Below are positions 14,543 through 26,810 of a stretch of 64,000 bases of DNA, one piece after another. The notes under the pieces are model-generated. The model saw only the letters and a program-made list of their open reading frames with translations. It was not told the origin of the DNA and did no database searches. The stretch comes from Mantis religiosa (lineage: Eukaryota > Arthropoda > Insecta > Mantodea > Mantidae): NCBI GenBank assembly GCA_030765055.1, contig CM060947.1, positions 257,273,273-257,337,272 on the forward strand, in the 5' to 3' direction. Position numbers and translations under genes: made by a program. Within the stretch, counting starts at the first letter, position 1, and each line of letters starts with the position of its first letter.

Positions 14543-15325
14543 CCCAGTAGGGGAGGGAATCCGTCCCCTTCAGCTGCCGTGGTGCGGACGCTCCGGACCC
14601 CTAATACTCGTGGTACCTCTGACATTACAAGAGGAACCTTGGGCCGAACATTCAGGCCCCACCCTGAATGGGTGTGGTTCTGATTGGGTTGGACTCGAGG
14701 GGAGGAGTGGTTCCCGATAGCCGTGGGAGATCGGATAGTCTCCGGACGGGGTTGAGAGAAGCCATTAATATTCCCGCGTACTAGAAGCATAGCTAGCAGA
14801 AGGTGTGCTAGATCACCAGGCGGCCCCACCGAGGTCATATCGGTAGCCTTCACTCTTTGGTGTTGGCGCGCGTAAGTAACGTATCCACCTCCGTCCCGTC
14901 TTCAGTCCACAGGACCAGATGGGGGGGCCTTGTTAGTCTCTAGTTCTTGCCCTATGGAAAGCCCCACGGAGACATCGGGCGTCCTTTCGGGACAGCTCGG
15001 TAACTCCCTGGTCGAAGGAGGCCCGGGTCCTTGGTCCTACAGGCCGCGCTGTGGCTCAGTGGTTAGACCGCTTGGCTCTGACCAAGGCGGCCCGGGTTTG
15101 ATCCCAGGCGATCGCAAAGTGAGATTTGTTGTGGACAACATGGCACTGAGGCGGGTTTTCTCCGGTATCTCCGGTTTCCCCCGCCATCTCATTCCACCGG
15201 TGCTCCATCTTCATCTCATGTATTATCAGTGTCACCGCCTGCGGTGCCGTATGTAGTGAAAGCGGACGTTAAACACTACATATTTTATTTCCAGGACTAA
15301 CGGAAGTAGAACCTCTGGCATGAAT
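14543..15325 (+). mobile_element. Rep-C, GC-rich retroposon-like repeat, full-length copy
   Basis: Begins with cccagtaggggagggaatcc and ends with agtagaacctctggcatgaat-like sequence. Removing the nested SINE-B leaves about 530 bp. The 13-bp flanking duplication indicates retroposition. Shared blocks with the copies at 42.1, 50.8 and 61.3 kb include gattgggttggactcgagg, gtgtgctagatcaccagg, and ttgccctatggaaagc. It is richer in GC than its surroundings. I cannot assign it to a class: I see no A/B boxes or reverse transcriptase. Confidence 0.8.
15042..15290 (+). mobile_element. SINE-B copy nested in Rep-C
   Basis: A clear plus-strand copy: A box tggctcagtgg at the head, B-box-like ggtttgatccc, the conserved middle (cgccatctcattccaccgg) and the 3' block gttaaacactaca. 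No convincing target duplication was found on either side, so a small deletion may have accompanied insertion. Confidence 0.9.
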
Positions 15326-15389
15326 TGACCGAGATTCGAACTCCAGACTTCTTGAGCGTGAGGCAGAAACTCTACCAAAGCGGGCTTAG

Positions 15390-15795
15390 GGTTGACGTTG
15401 AAATGTTGGCGGGTAGAAGCCACTATTTCGAGGTATCTGGGTCTCGGTAATATACCCATTTTTATCACAAGTGACATTTCTCCTGACAAATCAATCATCC
15501 ATGGGAATACGTATAAGCTGACGACAGATATCCATTCTGCGTTCAGCCTGTTGAAGTGTCAATTCATGATTTACTGCTGCTGTATGATTTTTCAACTGTC
15601 ATAATGTGGTATCTTTCGATTGACCAAGTTCTTCTGAAGCCTGAACTGAGGTCAATCTTAAGTATTTTCGTCTCCATTGTCGAAACTTTGGAACTATCGC
15701 TGTGCCACACGCTCACTAACGACACCTTCTCCTTCCACTTTACATATGCTTCGAACTGCGTCAGTTGCCCTGATGAGGGATGGCGCCAATCCTTG
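15390..15795 (-). pseudogene. Mariner transposase fragment, Mos1/cecropia-like
   Basis: On the minus strand, from high to low coordinate, pieces resemble the N-terminal helix-turn-helix half of a Mos1-type transposase (CKVEGEGVVSERVAQR, then FDNGDENT) and then a region before the first catalytic aspartate (MDICRQL, NVTCDK, NSGFYPP). Stops and frame changes occur throughout. Typical intact members are about 345 residues, and less than half is here. No terminal repeats found. Confidence 0.72.
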
Positions 15796-16487
15796 CTAGC
15801 TCTCTTCGTTTCTGATTGGTTTAAGTCAACCCAGGTTTCGTCCCCAGTAACGCTTCTTGTAAGGAAGCCACCACCATCCGGTTCAAAATGCCAAAGAAGT
15901 TCTTCACACGTCGTTCTCTCATTTCAGGAGTTAGCTGCCTTGACATCCATCTTACAGATACTTTGCGAAACTGGAGCACATCCTGCACAAAGTGGTGTGC
16001 TGAAAAATGACTAAAATATAAACATGCTGCAATGTTATTCAGTCTCACTCGGCGGTTTTCCTTCACTATGGCTTCAGCTGCTGCAATGTTTTTTGGAGTC
16101 ACAACTCGTTGTGTCTCATCTGGACGTGGAGCATCTTCCAGTGAATTCAAACCATCTGGGAACTTTAAACTCCAATCTTAGACTTGCTGCTGTGACAAAC
16201 ATTCATCACCGTACTGGACCTTCTTTTGTCGATGAATTTCAATAGGTTTCACACCTTCACTACCCAAAAACCGAATAACAGAACGCTCTCCTTCCTTGGC
16301 TCATGTCGCAAGTGGGACGGCCTTCTTTATACTGATACTGCGACGTTATGTGTGCATCCGCACTATGCTGCCACCTACAGGCAATTCTGCACGCTGTTTG
16401 CAGCACGCTTACCAACTTACAGGACAACGGCGAGAAATGTCAATTTGTTATTACAAATTAAAGGTTTTCATTTGACTCACCTTCGTA
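15796..16487 (-). pseudogene. Mariner transposase 5' portion with its inverted-repeat end
   Basis: The minus strand has an end-like sequence at about 16440-16487 (tacgaaggtgagtcaaatg), an untranslated leader, then coding for an N-terminal region (GDECLSQQQV) and a longer readable block at 15821-16150 with RPDETQRVVTPKNIAAAEAI and VLQFRKVSVRWMSRQLTPEM. A stop codon separates the two blocks. The catalytic domain is missing: the element stops where the unrelated mariner fragment at 15390-15795 begins. Confidence 0.82.
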
Positions 16488-17624
16488 CGAATTGCGCAAA
16501 AATATTACTAGGTAGAAAAAAATTGATTACAGTTTTGGAATCAGCACATCAAATTTGGAGGAAACCCCAGTGCCATGCATAATGGTGCTATTATCTATTG
16601 TGTTTGTCCTTCACTCTATCGCTTCTGTATAAAATCTTAATATCAAAATTCAATTGTTCTTATACAAACGTAACACAGTTTCTATGGAAACATCTGCGTG
16701 AATATATATTTTTATTCCCTTTATTTATCAGTTATGTAATAGTCTTCCTTCATTCTGCTATTTGTGTTACAAAATGATTATAAAGCGTGACCTCTATACC
16801 TCAGGGGTTAACAAAGATTGTATCATGTTCGAGCTCTGTTTATAATTATAGCGCCGATATCTGAATTTACTGGGAGCCAATAGAAAGCAATACTGTGGTA
16901 ATTTTTTTCCCTCTATTGTGGAGATAAGATTTTCTGGCGGAACATAAATCAGCGGTACAAGGTTGGCATTATCTCTCTGCTGCAGGCCCCATGTTCCTTC
17001 CCTCTTTGGCGATTGGTTCCGAATCGCACGCACTTTGACCTACCTCATTGCAATCGATTACAACTCGACAAAATTCCTCTGCTTCATGCCGTCTTTATTT
17101 ATATGTTTTCTATTGTTTGTCGCAATTATATTATTACGAAAAAATTTCACATAAAATGTCGATGTTTCGGGACAGTTATCAGAAATACTTTTCATTAAAA
17201 TATTTATAGGTTCCAGTTCATTTTTGTGGATATCTTTAATAATACGGTCTACAGTCCTTATGGAATACTTTTATTCGCTGATGGAGATATTTTATTTGAA
17301 CCCCTGGATTGGCAAATGGATTCAAAAATACCGAACAACGTAATGAACAAATGAAGAGGCACAAGTGTTTGTTGCTGTCACAAAAACTTCCATTCAGAGT
17401 GTCTTTTGTTCCTTTTTTATTATTAAATCATCTAGACATATGGAAACAACTGACTGTTATCATTATCACCTTGGAATCCAGGCAGTAAGTTTTGTTTCCG
17501 CAGAACCTGTGTAGAAGATCTCAAATGGAGAACAGATATTCACTATTTTAGCTCTTGGGAATACAAATAAGGCAACCACTAAGATGCCAGCTAGACAATC
17601 AGTTTGAAAACTATGAATATGAAT
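16488..17624. other. No gene recognised
   Basis: Ordinary AT-rich sequence. Open frames of 60-80 codons at 16794-17033 (minus) and 16963-17198 (plus) overlap and have no domain. Confidence 0.5.
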
Positions 17625-18375
17625 TCCCTTGTAAATAAAATAAGATGCTGTTTATCTTAAAGTACATAGAGGAATAAGTGTGTAAGACTAGATAAAGCCA
17701 TGCATATAAAACAATTGGCTATCAGTTAAAGTCTACTGTATTCGCTAGTAACTCAAGTAACTCAAGCAACGTACAGTAAGTGTTTGTACAAGAGTAGAGA
17801 AAGTCATGTATATAAAAAATTTGACGATCACTGAAAGTCTACTGTATTACATTTTAACTGCAATAAGCTAATGATTATCTTGCATTAGATAGAACAATAA
17901 ATTTTCATAAGACTAGAAAAAAATGCATGTACAAAAACATCTGATTATCACTATTCCCCTGTAACTGCCATAATATAATGTTTATCTTGAAGTAGATAGT
18001 GCAATACAAGAGCAGAGAAGGTCATGTATATATAACATTTATTTTTGCCTAAAGTCTGCAGTATTTCCTTATCACTACAATAAGATAATATTTATCTTGG
18101 AGTAGATAGAGCAATAAGTGTTTGTACAAGAGTAGAGAAAGTCATGTAAATAAAACATTTCACTATCACTTAAAGTCTGCTGTATTCCCTTGTAACTACA
18201 AAAATATGATTATCTTGAAGTAGATAGAGCAACAAGGGTTTTTACAACAGTAGAGAAATACATTTATATAAAACAGTTGACTATCATTTAAAGTCTGTTG
18301 TATTCCCTTGAAACTACAATAAGATAATGTTTATCTTGAAGTTGGCAGAGCAATAAGTATTTGTAGCAATAGTTT
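17625..18375 (+). repeat. R121 array, about 6 diverged units, with right end
   Basis: Units here carry more indels and substitutions than elsewhere. The array ends with the right-end variant (tttgtagcaatagtttgtac near 18360), which matches the ends at 28.09, 42.88 and 47.96 kb. Confidence 0.9.
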
Positions 18376-19163
18376 GTACAAGAACAGAGAAAAGCATTTT
18401 GGCTTGCACATCTGATATTATTGAAATTTCTGGCGTATTGTTTGCCTTCAGTGTAATGTAATGGTTACTGTTGTGTAAATATGAAACCCGCCTCACTGGT
18501 TGTCCTACTATGAAATAAACTCGTTTCATATTTTCAGCGTTACACGAGCAGTTAATTTTCCTAGAAGCATTTAAAACGAGGCCTTCAAAACCCTATTGAA
18601 GAGAAATGGGCAGAAAGAAGCTCATTTTATTAAAAAGCATAGCAACGGTGGTTTAGACAAAACAGTGGAAACGCAAATATGAGACAAAATCATTCCGCGA
18701 AAAAAAAAACGCAACGAAAGTTTGTCATGCAGGTTTTTCCGATAATTCACGCGTTTATGCATCAAACTTTTTTGTTTGGTGGTAACTTTGTAATTAAAAA
18801 GAGTATATACGCAAGTTTGCGCGCGCGTTCACATTTTAATTCCAGCTAGACGTCCCTGCAGGAGAGAAGGACCCTTCCATAGAAAAATCACAAAGAAAGA
18901 ATTCCCAGCTTCCTTATCCATCTGCTAAAGCACAACAATGTAGGTAACTGAACTGCACTAAAGAGAAACAAAGGAACGTCGAGGAGGAGGAGAGTTTGTC
19001 TCTTCCTGCAGTGACGAAGGGTAACACGTCTAAAACAAAGAAGGCATTGAAAAAGGAATAAGCATGGAGAATGGAAACATTGAATACCGAAGAAATTCTA
19101 TCATTTTTCTTCACAAAGGAGAGATGCGAAGGTAAATGTAAAATGGAAATTTTTGAAAGCGAA
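18376..19163. other. No gene recognised
   Basis: AT-rich. An open frame on the minus strand (18914-19219, 101 codons) is not recognisable. Confidence 0.5.
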
Positions 19164-19240
19164 TACGAGGGTGGTCTGAAAATTTTCTGGCCTAATATAC
19201 ATTCAAGACATTTTTTCATATTTTTTTTTTTATTTTAACG
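19164..19240 (-). mobile_element. Mariner terminal repeat and 3' flank remnant
   Basis: The sequence tacgagggtggtctgaaaat is a typical mariner end, similar to the ends at 31924 and 33697. It is followed, reading inward, by AT-rich sequence and then by an array derived from transposase coding sequence. No other part of the transposase is present. Confidence 0.7.
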
Positions 19241-20370
19241 TAATATCGTTGTAACTTCTCTCAGCGATGTTCCCATCTCTGTAACGCGTCCAAATAGTAC
19301 TCGGCGTTTTTCAACATAGTCTCCTTGTAACTCTACACACTTCTCCCAGCGATGTTCCCATCTCTGTAACGCGTCCAAATAGTACTCGGCGTTTTTCAAC
19401 ATAGTCTCCTTGTAACTCTACACACTTCTCCCAGCGATGTTCTCATCTCTGTAACACGTCCAAATAGTACTCGGCGTTTTTCAACATAGTCTCCTTGTAA
19501 CTCTACACACTTCTCCCAGCGATGTTCTCATCTCTGTAACACGTCCAAATAGTACTCGGCGTTTTTCAACATAGTCCCCTTGTAACTCTACACACTTCTC
19601 CCAGCGATGTTCCCATCTCTGTAACGCGTCCAAATAGTACTCGGCGATTTTCAACATAGTCTCCTTGTAACTCTACACACTTCTCCCAGCGATGTTCTCA
19701 TCTCTGTAACACGTCCAAATAGTACTCGGCGTTTTTCAACATAGTCTCCTTGTAACTCTACACACTTCTCCCAGCGATGTTCTCATCTCTGTAACACGTC
19801 CAAATAGTACTCGGCGTTTTTCAACATAGTCCCCTTGTAACTCTACACACTTCTCCCAGCGATGTTCCCATCTCTGTAACGCGTCCAAATAGTACTCGGC
19901 GTTTTTCAACATAGTCTCCTTGTAACTCTACACACTTCTCCCAGCTATGCTCCGATATCTGTAATCCATCCAAATAGTACTCGGCGTTTTTCAACATAGT
20001 CTCCTTGTAACTCTACACACTGCTCCCAGCGATGTTCTCATCTCTGTAACCCGTCCAAATAGTACTCGGCGTTTTTCAACATAGTCCCCTTGTAACTCTA
20101 TACACTTCTCCCAGCGATGCTCACATCTCTGTAACCCGTCCAAATAGTACTCGGCGTTTTTCAACATAGTCTCCTTGTAACTGTACACACTTCTCCCAGG
20201 GATGTTCTCATCTCTGTAACCCGTCCAAATAGTACTTGGCGTTTTTCAACATAGTCCTCTTGTAACTCTACACACTTCTCCCAGCGATGTTCTCATCTCT
20301 GTAACCCGTCCAAATACTACTCGGCGTTTTTCAACATAGTCCTCTTGTAGCTCTACACACTTCTCCCAGC
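19241..20370 (-). repeat. TR85 array: about 13 tandem copies of a mariner transposase 3' end
   Basis: The period is 85 bp (the cagcgatgttc marker falls at 19262, 19347 and 19432). On the minus strand a unit encodes roughly EYYLDGLQRWEHRWEKC and LQGDYVEK, the very C-terminus of mariner transposases. Because 85 is not a multiple of 3, the frame shifts with each unit, so the array cannot be a repeated protein. Units fall into a few sequence subtypes that recur together, hinting at duplication of multi-unit blocks. Confidence 0.93.
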
Positions 20371-20464
20371 CACCTTAAAAGTATAATATGTCCAAGAATG
20401 AGTAGAACAATTGATAGGAGTGCGAAATATGTAATATTTAACATTGTATTTCTTCCTGGAAAGT

Positions 20465-20562
20465 TAGATTCAGACTGAAAATTTCAATGCCACAGTCGGG
20501 ATTTGAACCACAAATCTTGCGGTTGCCATCCAGCCGCTTTAAACGTTGAGCTACTATGGCCA
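20465..20562 (-). mobile_element. SINE-D tRNA-like head, copy 1
   Basis: On the minus strand there is an A-box-like tagctcaacg and a B-box-like ggttcaaatccc within about 100 bp, followed by the family's downstream block ending in tttcagtctgaatc. A block related to the 132-bp unit precedes the head (20563-20700). Confidence 0.8.
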
Positions 20563-20776
20563 ACGTGCGCACATGACATTAAATTCTAAAACTGACTCGT
20601 GTTTTCCCGGTAAACCCCTAGGAGTGCTCATAAACACTTGAGACAACTACGTTAATGACGACTTACTGTGCTGTAAGTACTTTAAGGTCCGGGCTTTATA
20701 GTTAACAACTAATAGGTAAATTAATGGAAATTAATTGTTCTTTCACACTGGCCGTGTAGGCTTAAGTATGGAATGA
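20563..20776 (-). repeat. Single TR132-related unit and SINE-D linker
   Basis: Contains actgactcgtgttttcccgg, agtgctcataaacact, acgacttactgtgctgtaag and tccgggctttatag, the landmarks of the 132-bp satellite at 52.9-55.9 kb, in single copy, followed by attaatggaaattaattg and the tail of the next SINE-D. Confidence 0.82.
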
Positions 20777-20880
20777 TAGAGTCAGACTGAAAAATTCAAT
20801 TTCATAGCCGGGATTTGAACCACGGATAATTTTGTTGCCGTCGAACCGCTCTAAACGTTGAGCTGCTATGGCCAACTTGC
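20777..20880 (-). mobile_element. SINE-D tRNA-like head, copy 2
   Basis: The same organisation as copy 1, in tandem about 310 bp away: gccgggatttgaaccacgg (B box, minus strand) and gttgagctgctatggcc (A box, minus strand). Another single TR132-like unit follows at 20881-21000. Confidence 0.8.
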
Positions 20881-21000
20881 CGACATGACATTAAATTTTT
20901 CAACTGATTCGTGATTTTCCCGGTAAACCACTAGGAGTTCTCATAAACACATGAGATAACTACCTTTATGGCGACTTACAGCATGTAAGTACTTTGAGGA

Positions 21001-21150
21001 CATAGTAGCTCATGATTTGGAGCGGCTAGACGGCAACAAGAAAATCCATGGTTCAAATCCCGGCTATGTCATTGAATTTTTCAGTCTGACTCTATATTTC
21101 CATCCTTTAGCCTAGACACGGCCAGTGTGAAAGAAGTATTAATTTCCATT
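21001..21150 (+). mobile_element. SINE-D copy 3, opposite orientation
   Basis: Plus-strand head catagtagctcatgatttgg, B box ggttcaaatcccgg, then tttttcagtctgactc and the 3' block with gacacggccagtgtgaaag. With copy 2 it forms an inverted pair around one TR132-like unit. Confidence 0.8.
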
Positions 21151-22210
21151 GTTTTTTATGGTTAATAGAATTGATTTTTTTGTATTAGTGGTGTGCTATT
21201 GAGCTCTTTCTTATCTCGAATTAGAGAATAAATAGGTTAGGTGTGCTAGTAGGACAAATCAAGATCGATTACTTGAAATAATTCCTGTTTTGAAGCCTAT
21301 TTTAAAAATACTCCACCCTATGAATACACAGACCTGCAAGAGAATTTAGAAAAGGGCACGCCAGACACTTCCGAGGGAGTTTGCAGTTAGGAAACTGCAG
21401 TCGAAAAGCATTACTTGGTATACTTCTATCGATCCTAAAATCGATTTCAGCGCTGCATTCGACCTATTTGTGCCAATAATTAAGCTACCATAGAATGTGC
21501 GATAAAGGTTTGACCCCTGCAACTTCGAGAACAAAAGCTAAACTCTGGCAGGCGAAACCTTAGATTATTTGCATCCCAGAGGTATATCACATTACTACCG
21601 TGTTATCGGAGAACAGAGCTACGGTTTCATAAGCAATTGCACATTAGATCGAGTTTGTCTAACTTTGCCATTAAAGTTTAGTTGTATAGGAAGCCACGAG
21701 AATATCAAGTAAGTCTGTACTCATCCAGTATACGTTATAGGTACTGTGTTTTGTTTTGTTTCCTATGTTACTTATTTCTTTACTATTTAGTTATGCTAAC
21801 TCGGGAAAGCACCTAATTCCATACAACTTTACAAAAAGGGGTTCACTAAAACACAAATTTTAGGCACACCTGGGCTGAAAAAGGGAAATTTTGGGAAAAT
21901 GTGTGTAAATGTATATGTGTATGGGAAATTTCAATATATAAAAAGTCACTCTAATTATTTCATGAGCTTAAGATACTTCCCTGTTAAATCAAATGTATTG
22001 ATTTGATTTCTTTGATTTATTGATTGCATTTTTGAACAGTTCCTGCCACACAAAAAGATAACGTCCCCGGTAAAATGCATATTTTGTGTCTGATATTTTA
22101 TTTATGATATCGCCAAATCACAACATTAAAGTCAAATAAGCTTCTTTCTCGTACTATGAAACATTTCCGGGATATTCCGGTTAGATATCTGAAATATTTT
22201 CTCAAATAGC
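21151..22210. other. No gene recognised
   Basis: AT-rich sequence without a recognisable coding region or repeat. A 62-codon minus-strand frame at 21346-21534 has no domain. Confidence 0.5.
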
Positions 22211-23475
22211 AAGTCGTTCGTTATTCATTTTTTATCTTTGGGCGTACAAAGAAAATGAAATGACAAAGATTGTCACCTAAACAACAAGTTCTAAAACATT
22301 TGACTATCACCTAAAGTCTACTGCATTCCCTTGTAACTAAAGTATGATAATGTTTATCTTGAAGTAGATAGAGCAATAAGTGTTTGTACAAGAGTAGACA
22401 AAGCCATGTATATAAACCATTTGACTATCACTTAAAGTCTACTGTATGCCCTTGTAACTACAATAAGATATTGTTTATCTTGAAGTAGATAGAGCAATAC
22501 GTGTTTGTACAAGAGTAGAGAAAGTAATGTATATAAAACATTTGACTGTCACTTAAAGTCTACTGTATTCCTTTGTAACTTCAATAAGTTAATGTTTATC
22601 TTGAAGTAGACAGAGCAATAAGTGTCTTATAAAAGAGTAGAGAAGGTCATGTATATAAAATATATGACTATCACTTAAAGTCTACTGTATTCCTTTGTAG
22701 CTAAAATAAGATAATGTTTATCTTGGAATAGATAGAGCAATACGACTTTGTACAAGGGTAGAGGAAATCATGTATATAAAACATGTGATTATCACTTAAA
22801 GTCTACTGTATTCCCTTGTAACTACAATAAGATAATGTTTATCCTGAAGTAGATAGAGCAATAAGTGTTTGTACAAGAGTAGAGAAAGTCATGTATATAA
22901 AACATTTGACTATCACTTAAAGTCTACTGTATTCCCTTGTAACTACAATAAGATAATGTTTATCTTGAAGTAGGTAGAGCAATAAGTGTTTGTACAAGAG
23001 TAGAGAAAGTCATGTATATAAAACATTTGACTATCACTTAAAGTCTACTGTATTCCCTTGTAACTACAATAAGATAATGTTTATCTTGAAGTATATAGAG
23101 GAATATTTTTGTACAATAGTAGTGAAATCGTGTAGCAAAACATTTGACTATCACTTAAAGTCTACTGTATTCCCTTGTAACTACCATTACATAATGTTTA
23201 TCTTGAAGTAGATAGAGCAATAAGTGTTAAGAGTAGAGAAAGTAATGTATATAAAACATTTCACTAACACTTAAATGCTAATGTATTCCCTTGTAACTAC
23301 AATGAGATAATGCTTATCTTGAAGTAGATAGAGGAATATGTTTGTACAAGAGTAGAGAGAGTTTTGTATATAAAACATTTCACTATCGCTTAAAGTCTAT
23401 TGTATTCCCTTGTAACTACAATAAGAGTACGTCTATCTTGAAGTAGATAGGGCAATATGTGATTGTAACAATAAT
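22211..23475 (+). repeat. R121 left shoulder plus array of about 10 units
   Basis: The shoulder (ttattcattttttatctttg, then gtcacctaaacaacaag at 22271) leads straight into 121-bp units. Unit-to-unit differences are larger near both ends and smallest around 22800-23050, as expected if the centre has been homogenised. Confidence 0.95.
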
Positions 23476-23519
23476 TTCTGATACTCAAACGAGTCCAGGT
23501 TTCTTAAATCTTAGTTACT

Positions 23520-23626
23520 TAGTTATATTTCAGGATAAGGAAAGCTACTGGGAGAAATCGTATTATCCTGACCGAGGTTCGAACTCGGAACCTATTGAAC
23601 ATAAAGGACGTATAAACCCCATTGCT
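23520..23626 (-). repeat. Degenerate SINE-A fragment
   Basis: Minus-strand traces of the SINE-A head: cctgaccgaggttcgaactc (B box) and cctattgaac matching the anticodon-loop side. The 5' end is not preserved. Confidence 0.5.
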
Positions 23627-23639
23627 TGCCAAGTATATT

Positions 23640-24225
23640 AATTCTTTTGTTTTAATTGTCATAGGAATGTGTTGAGAATAGTTCAAATTTAGAAAGTCCT
23701 GTATTATAAACATTCATATGAAGATATTTTATTTATCCTTTGAATCGATCCAAATGTTGCAATGGAGGTATGTGCTTCTGAGAATCATCCCCGATACCCA
23801 TTATTTTTAATTAAAACTTTCCTTTGATTCTAATTTCATCAGTCTAATGTTATACGCTGGAATCCCGCCAAACTTTTCGGTTAAACAGGAGTATTTGATG
23901 AACAAAAATTCAGGTAAATGTGCAAATCACCGAAAACGACGCGGTAATTAAATTTCAACCCCACGAGGGGGTCTGGCGGTGTGGGGTTCTGCATATTTGA
24001 GGATGACGCTCTTTATCTGAAATATGTTCACTGTTTGGAATCAAACATATTTACGAATGATTGAACCCTGTGTCCAGCTCGTTAACACCGATTGTCACAC
24101 CACCGTCATATGATAACAATTATAAATTGTCATTTTTTACGCTCAATTCAGGTGCTTCAATAAGGGCTGGGTTACGCTTCTGTGATTCTGTCGAGCTTCC
24201 CTCACATGATTTTCTCTATTTTAAC
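23640..24225. other. No gene recognised
   Basis: A short GC-richer patch (ccccacgagggggtctggcg near 23961) stands out, but I cannot assign it. Confidence 0.45.
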
Positions 24226-25330
24226 ACAAATATTTACTCCTCTACCTACTTAAAGATATTGATTATCCAATTGTAGTTACAAGGGAATACAGTATACTTT
24301 AAGTGATAATCAAATGTTTTATATACAAGACTTTTTCTACTCTTGTACAAATACTTACTACCCTACCTACTTCAAGATAAACATTGTCTTATTTTAGTAA
24401 CAAGGGAATACAGTAAACTTTAAGTGATATTCCAATGTTTTATATGCATGACTTTCTCTACTCTTGTACAAACCTTAGTGTTCTATCTACTTCAATATAT
24501 CCATTATCTTATTGTAGTTACAAGGGAATACAGTAGACTTTAAGTGATAGTCAAATGTTTTATATACATGACTTTCTCTTCTCTTGTACAAACCCTTATT
24601 GTTCTATCTACTTCAAGATAAACATTATCTTATTGTAGTTACAAGGGAATACGGTAGACTTTAAGTGATAGTCAAATGTTTTATATACGTGACTTTCTCT
24701 ACTCTTGTACAAACACTTATTGCTCGATCTACTTCAAGATAAACATTATCATATTGTAGTTACAAGGGAATACAGTAGACTTTAAGTGATAGTCCAATGT
24801 TTTATATACATGACTTTCTCTACACTTGTACAAACACTTATTGCTCGATCTACTTCAAGATAAACGTTATCTTATTGTAGTTACAAGGGAATACAGTAGA
24901 CTTTAAGTGATAGTCATATGTTTTATATACGTGACTTTCTCTACTCTTGTACAAACACTTATTGCTCGATCTACTTCAAGATAAACGTTATCTTATTGTA
25001 GTTACAAGGGAATACAGTAGACTTTAAGTAATAGTCAAATGTTTTATATACGTGACTTTCTCTACTCTTGTACAAACACTTATTGCTCGATCTACTTCAA
25101 GATAAACGTTATCTTATTGTAGTTACAAGGGAATGCAGTAGACTTGAAGTGATAATCCAATGTTTTATATACACCACTTTCTCTTCTCTTGTACGAACAC
25201 TTATTGCTCAATCTACTTCAAGATAAACATTATCTTATTTTATTTGCAAGGGAACAGAGTAGACTCTAATTAATAGTCAAATGTCTGAAAAATGGTTGTG
25301 TAGGTGACATCTTTGTGATTATATTCCCTT
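24226..25330 (-). repeat. R121 array, about 9 units, with left shoulder
   Basis: Minus-strand units to about 25280, then the shoulder (tggttgtgtaggtgacatc). Several adjacent units share the variants tgctcgatctac and ataaacgttatc, showing local homogenisation. Confidence 0.95.
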
Positions 25331-26640
25331 CGAATTTCAAAGAGATAAAACAATAAATAACTACTTTGTATTAGAGACCCGAAAATGTATTTGGGGAACA
25401 ATTTTGTGACTTAGTCAACCATACACTGTGTTGCAGGACATTTATATTGTGTGAAGCTTTCTCATAGTAATTTAACTCAATCTTACTTTAGAAAGTAATA
25501 TCAGAGAAATGTTCTACATATGTCTTCATTTAAGTGTGGAAGGATTCTAATAGAACTTAATGTTATGTTTTGGAAGGTCTGAAATTAATATCAGCATTTA
25601 TATTGCCGCAGTTTTGTTCTAGATACCTCAAAATATGCATTACGTTAATTCTTCCACCAATTAATAAGGTTGTAGAGAAGCTAATACACAAATCGACTGG
25701 TTTAATCTCTTTATTTAGGAACAAAAGAAGTTAGCTGTACACTACCATTGGTCTATTGATTCAAGTGAGAAATAAAGTGATTTAAGGAAGTGCCAGTACA
25801 CTTAAGGAGACCTAGCAACATGTATTTCTGTTGAACTTTAAGGGGCTTGGTAGTAATGACCGACTAAGGTAACCACTGGCTTATACACAACCTCAGAGAA
25901 GTAGCGAGGTCGGTTGCCATCTCTCATCGAAGCTCCTTCAGGGTTTTCACTTACCGTCGAGAAGAGGCGGCAGGGTTGTTAATTAAGAGACGCAGCCCCT
26001 CGACGTCCTCGTCGCGTCGTCATTATTTCCAAACATGCTATGTCATCATCATTAACTCTAATAGGCAATATATTACGTTTCAGGAAGTTTACCGACAGTC
26101 TAGAAGAAAAAAAAAAAAAAAAAAATAAGTTGTGGCGAGCGAAGCAACAGAAGGTCATCAAAACAGAATCTCCATGCTTTCCAAAGCACATTTTTGAACA
26201 AAATCCTAACTACGGAAACTATTCATAAAAAGTAGAATAAAAAATAGAATGGAATTTCAGTTTTTAAACTTCCAAAGATACAAGGTTAAAAGGAAAGAAT
26301 AAATTTCCGATAACAACTGCTCTTTTTATGAACAAATTCTCAGATTCTTTTAATTTACAAAAGTTTTATATTGAAGTTCCTTGAAGCATCATTGGAAATC
26401 GGATAAACAGTTCAACCTATACCGGCTCCTCTTTCTTCCACGTGAATGACTTTTGTATAACCCGTCAACAGTAAGAGATAAGTAAAGTCTTACTACACAA
26501 ATATGTAAAACATACCAGAGCAAAATACAAATCAAATACAGCATCTACGTACAGTTAACTATTTTCCAGCTTCTATTTGTAATTATTTTTAATTTTACAC
26601 TAATAATTTCCTCAAATGTTAAGTTCTTTATCGTTCTTCT
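25331..26640. other. No gene recognised; poly(A) run near 26110
   Basis: AT-rich. An A-run of about 20 bases at 26107-26126 could be a retroposon tail, but no matching retroposon body was identified upstream. Confidence 0.45.
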
Positions 26641-26810
26641 CTCTTGGACCTACAGATAGAATTTAACTATAAAGGACGTCACCTCGACAACAAGTTTTAA
26701 AACATTTGACTATCACTTAAAATCTACTGTATTCCCTTGTAAAGTAAAGTCTTCAAGTAGATAGAGCAATAATTCTTTGTGCAAGAGTAGAGAAAGTCAT
26801 GTATATAAAA

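Larger units (their letters stand above)
14378..15387 (-). mobile_element. SINE-A split by a Rep-C insertion
   Basis: The SINE-A tail and middle lie at 14378-14542 and its tRNA-like head at 15326-15387, both on the minus strand. The two parts overlap by an identical 13-bp sequence (tgaccgagattcg at 14530-14542 and 15326-15338), the target duplication made when Rep-C entered. Confidence 0.88.

Noticed and set aside
26105..26130. Poly(A) run as the end of a processed pseudogene
   Set aside because: No recognisable coding sequence upstream and no flanking duplication found.
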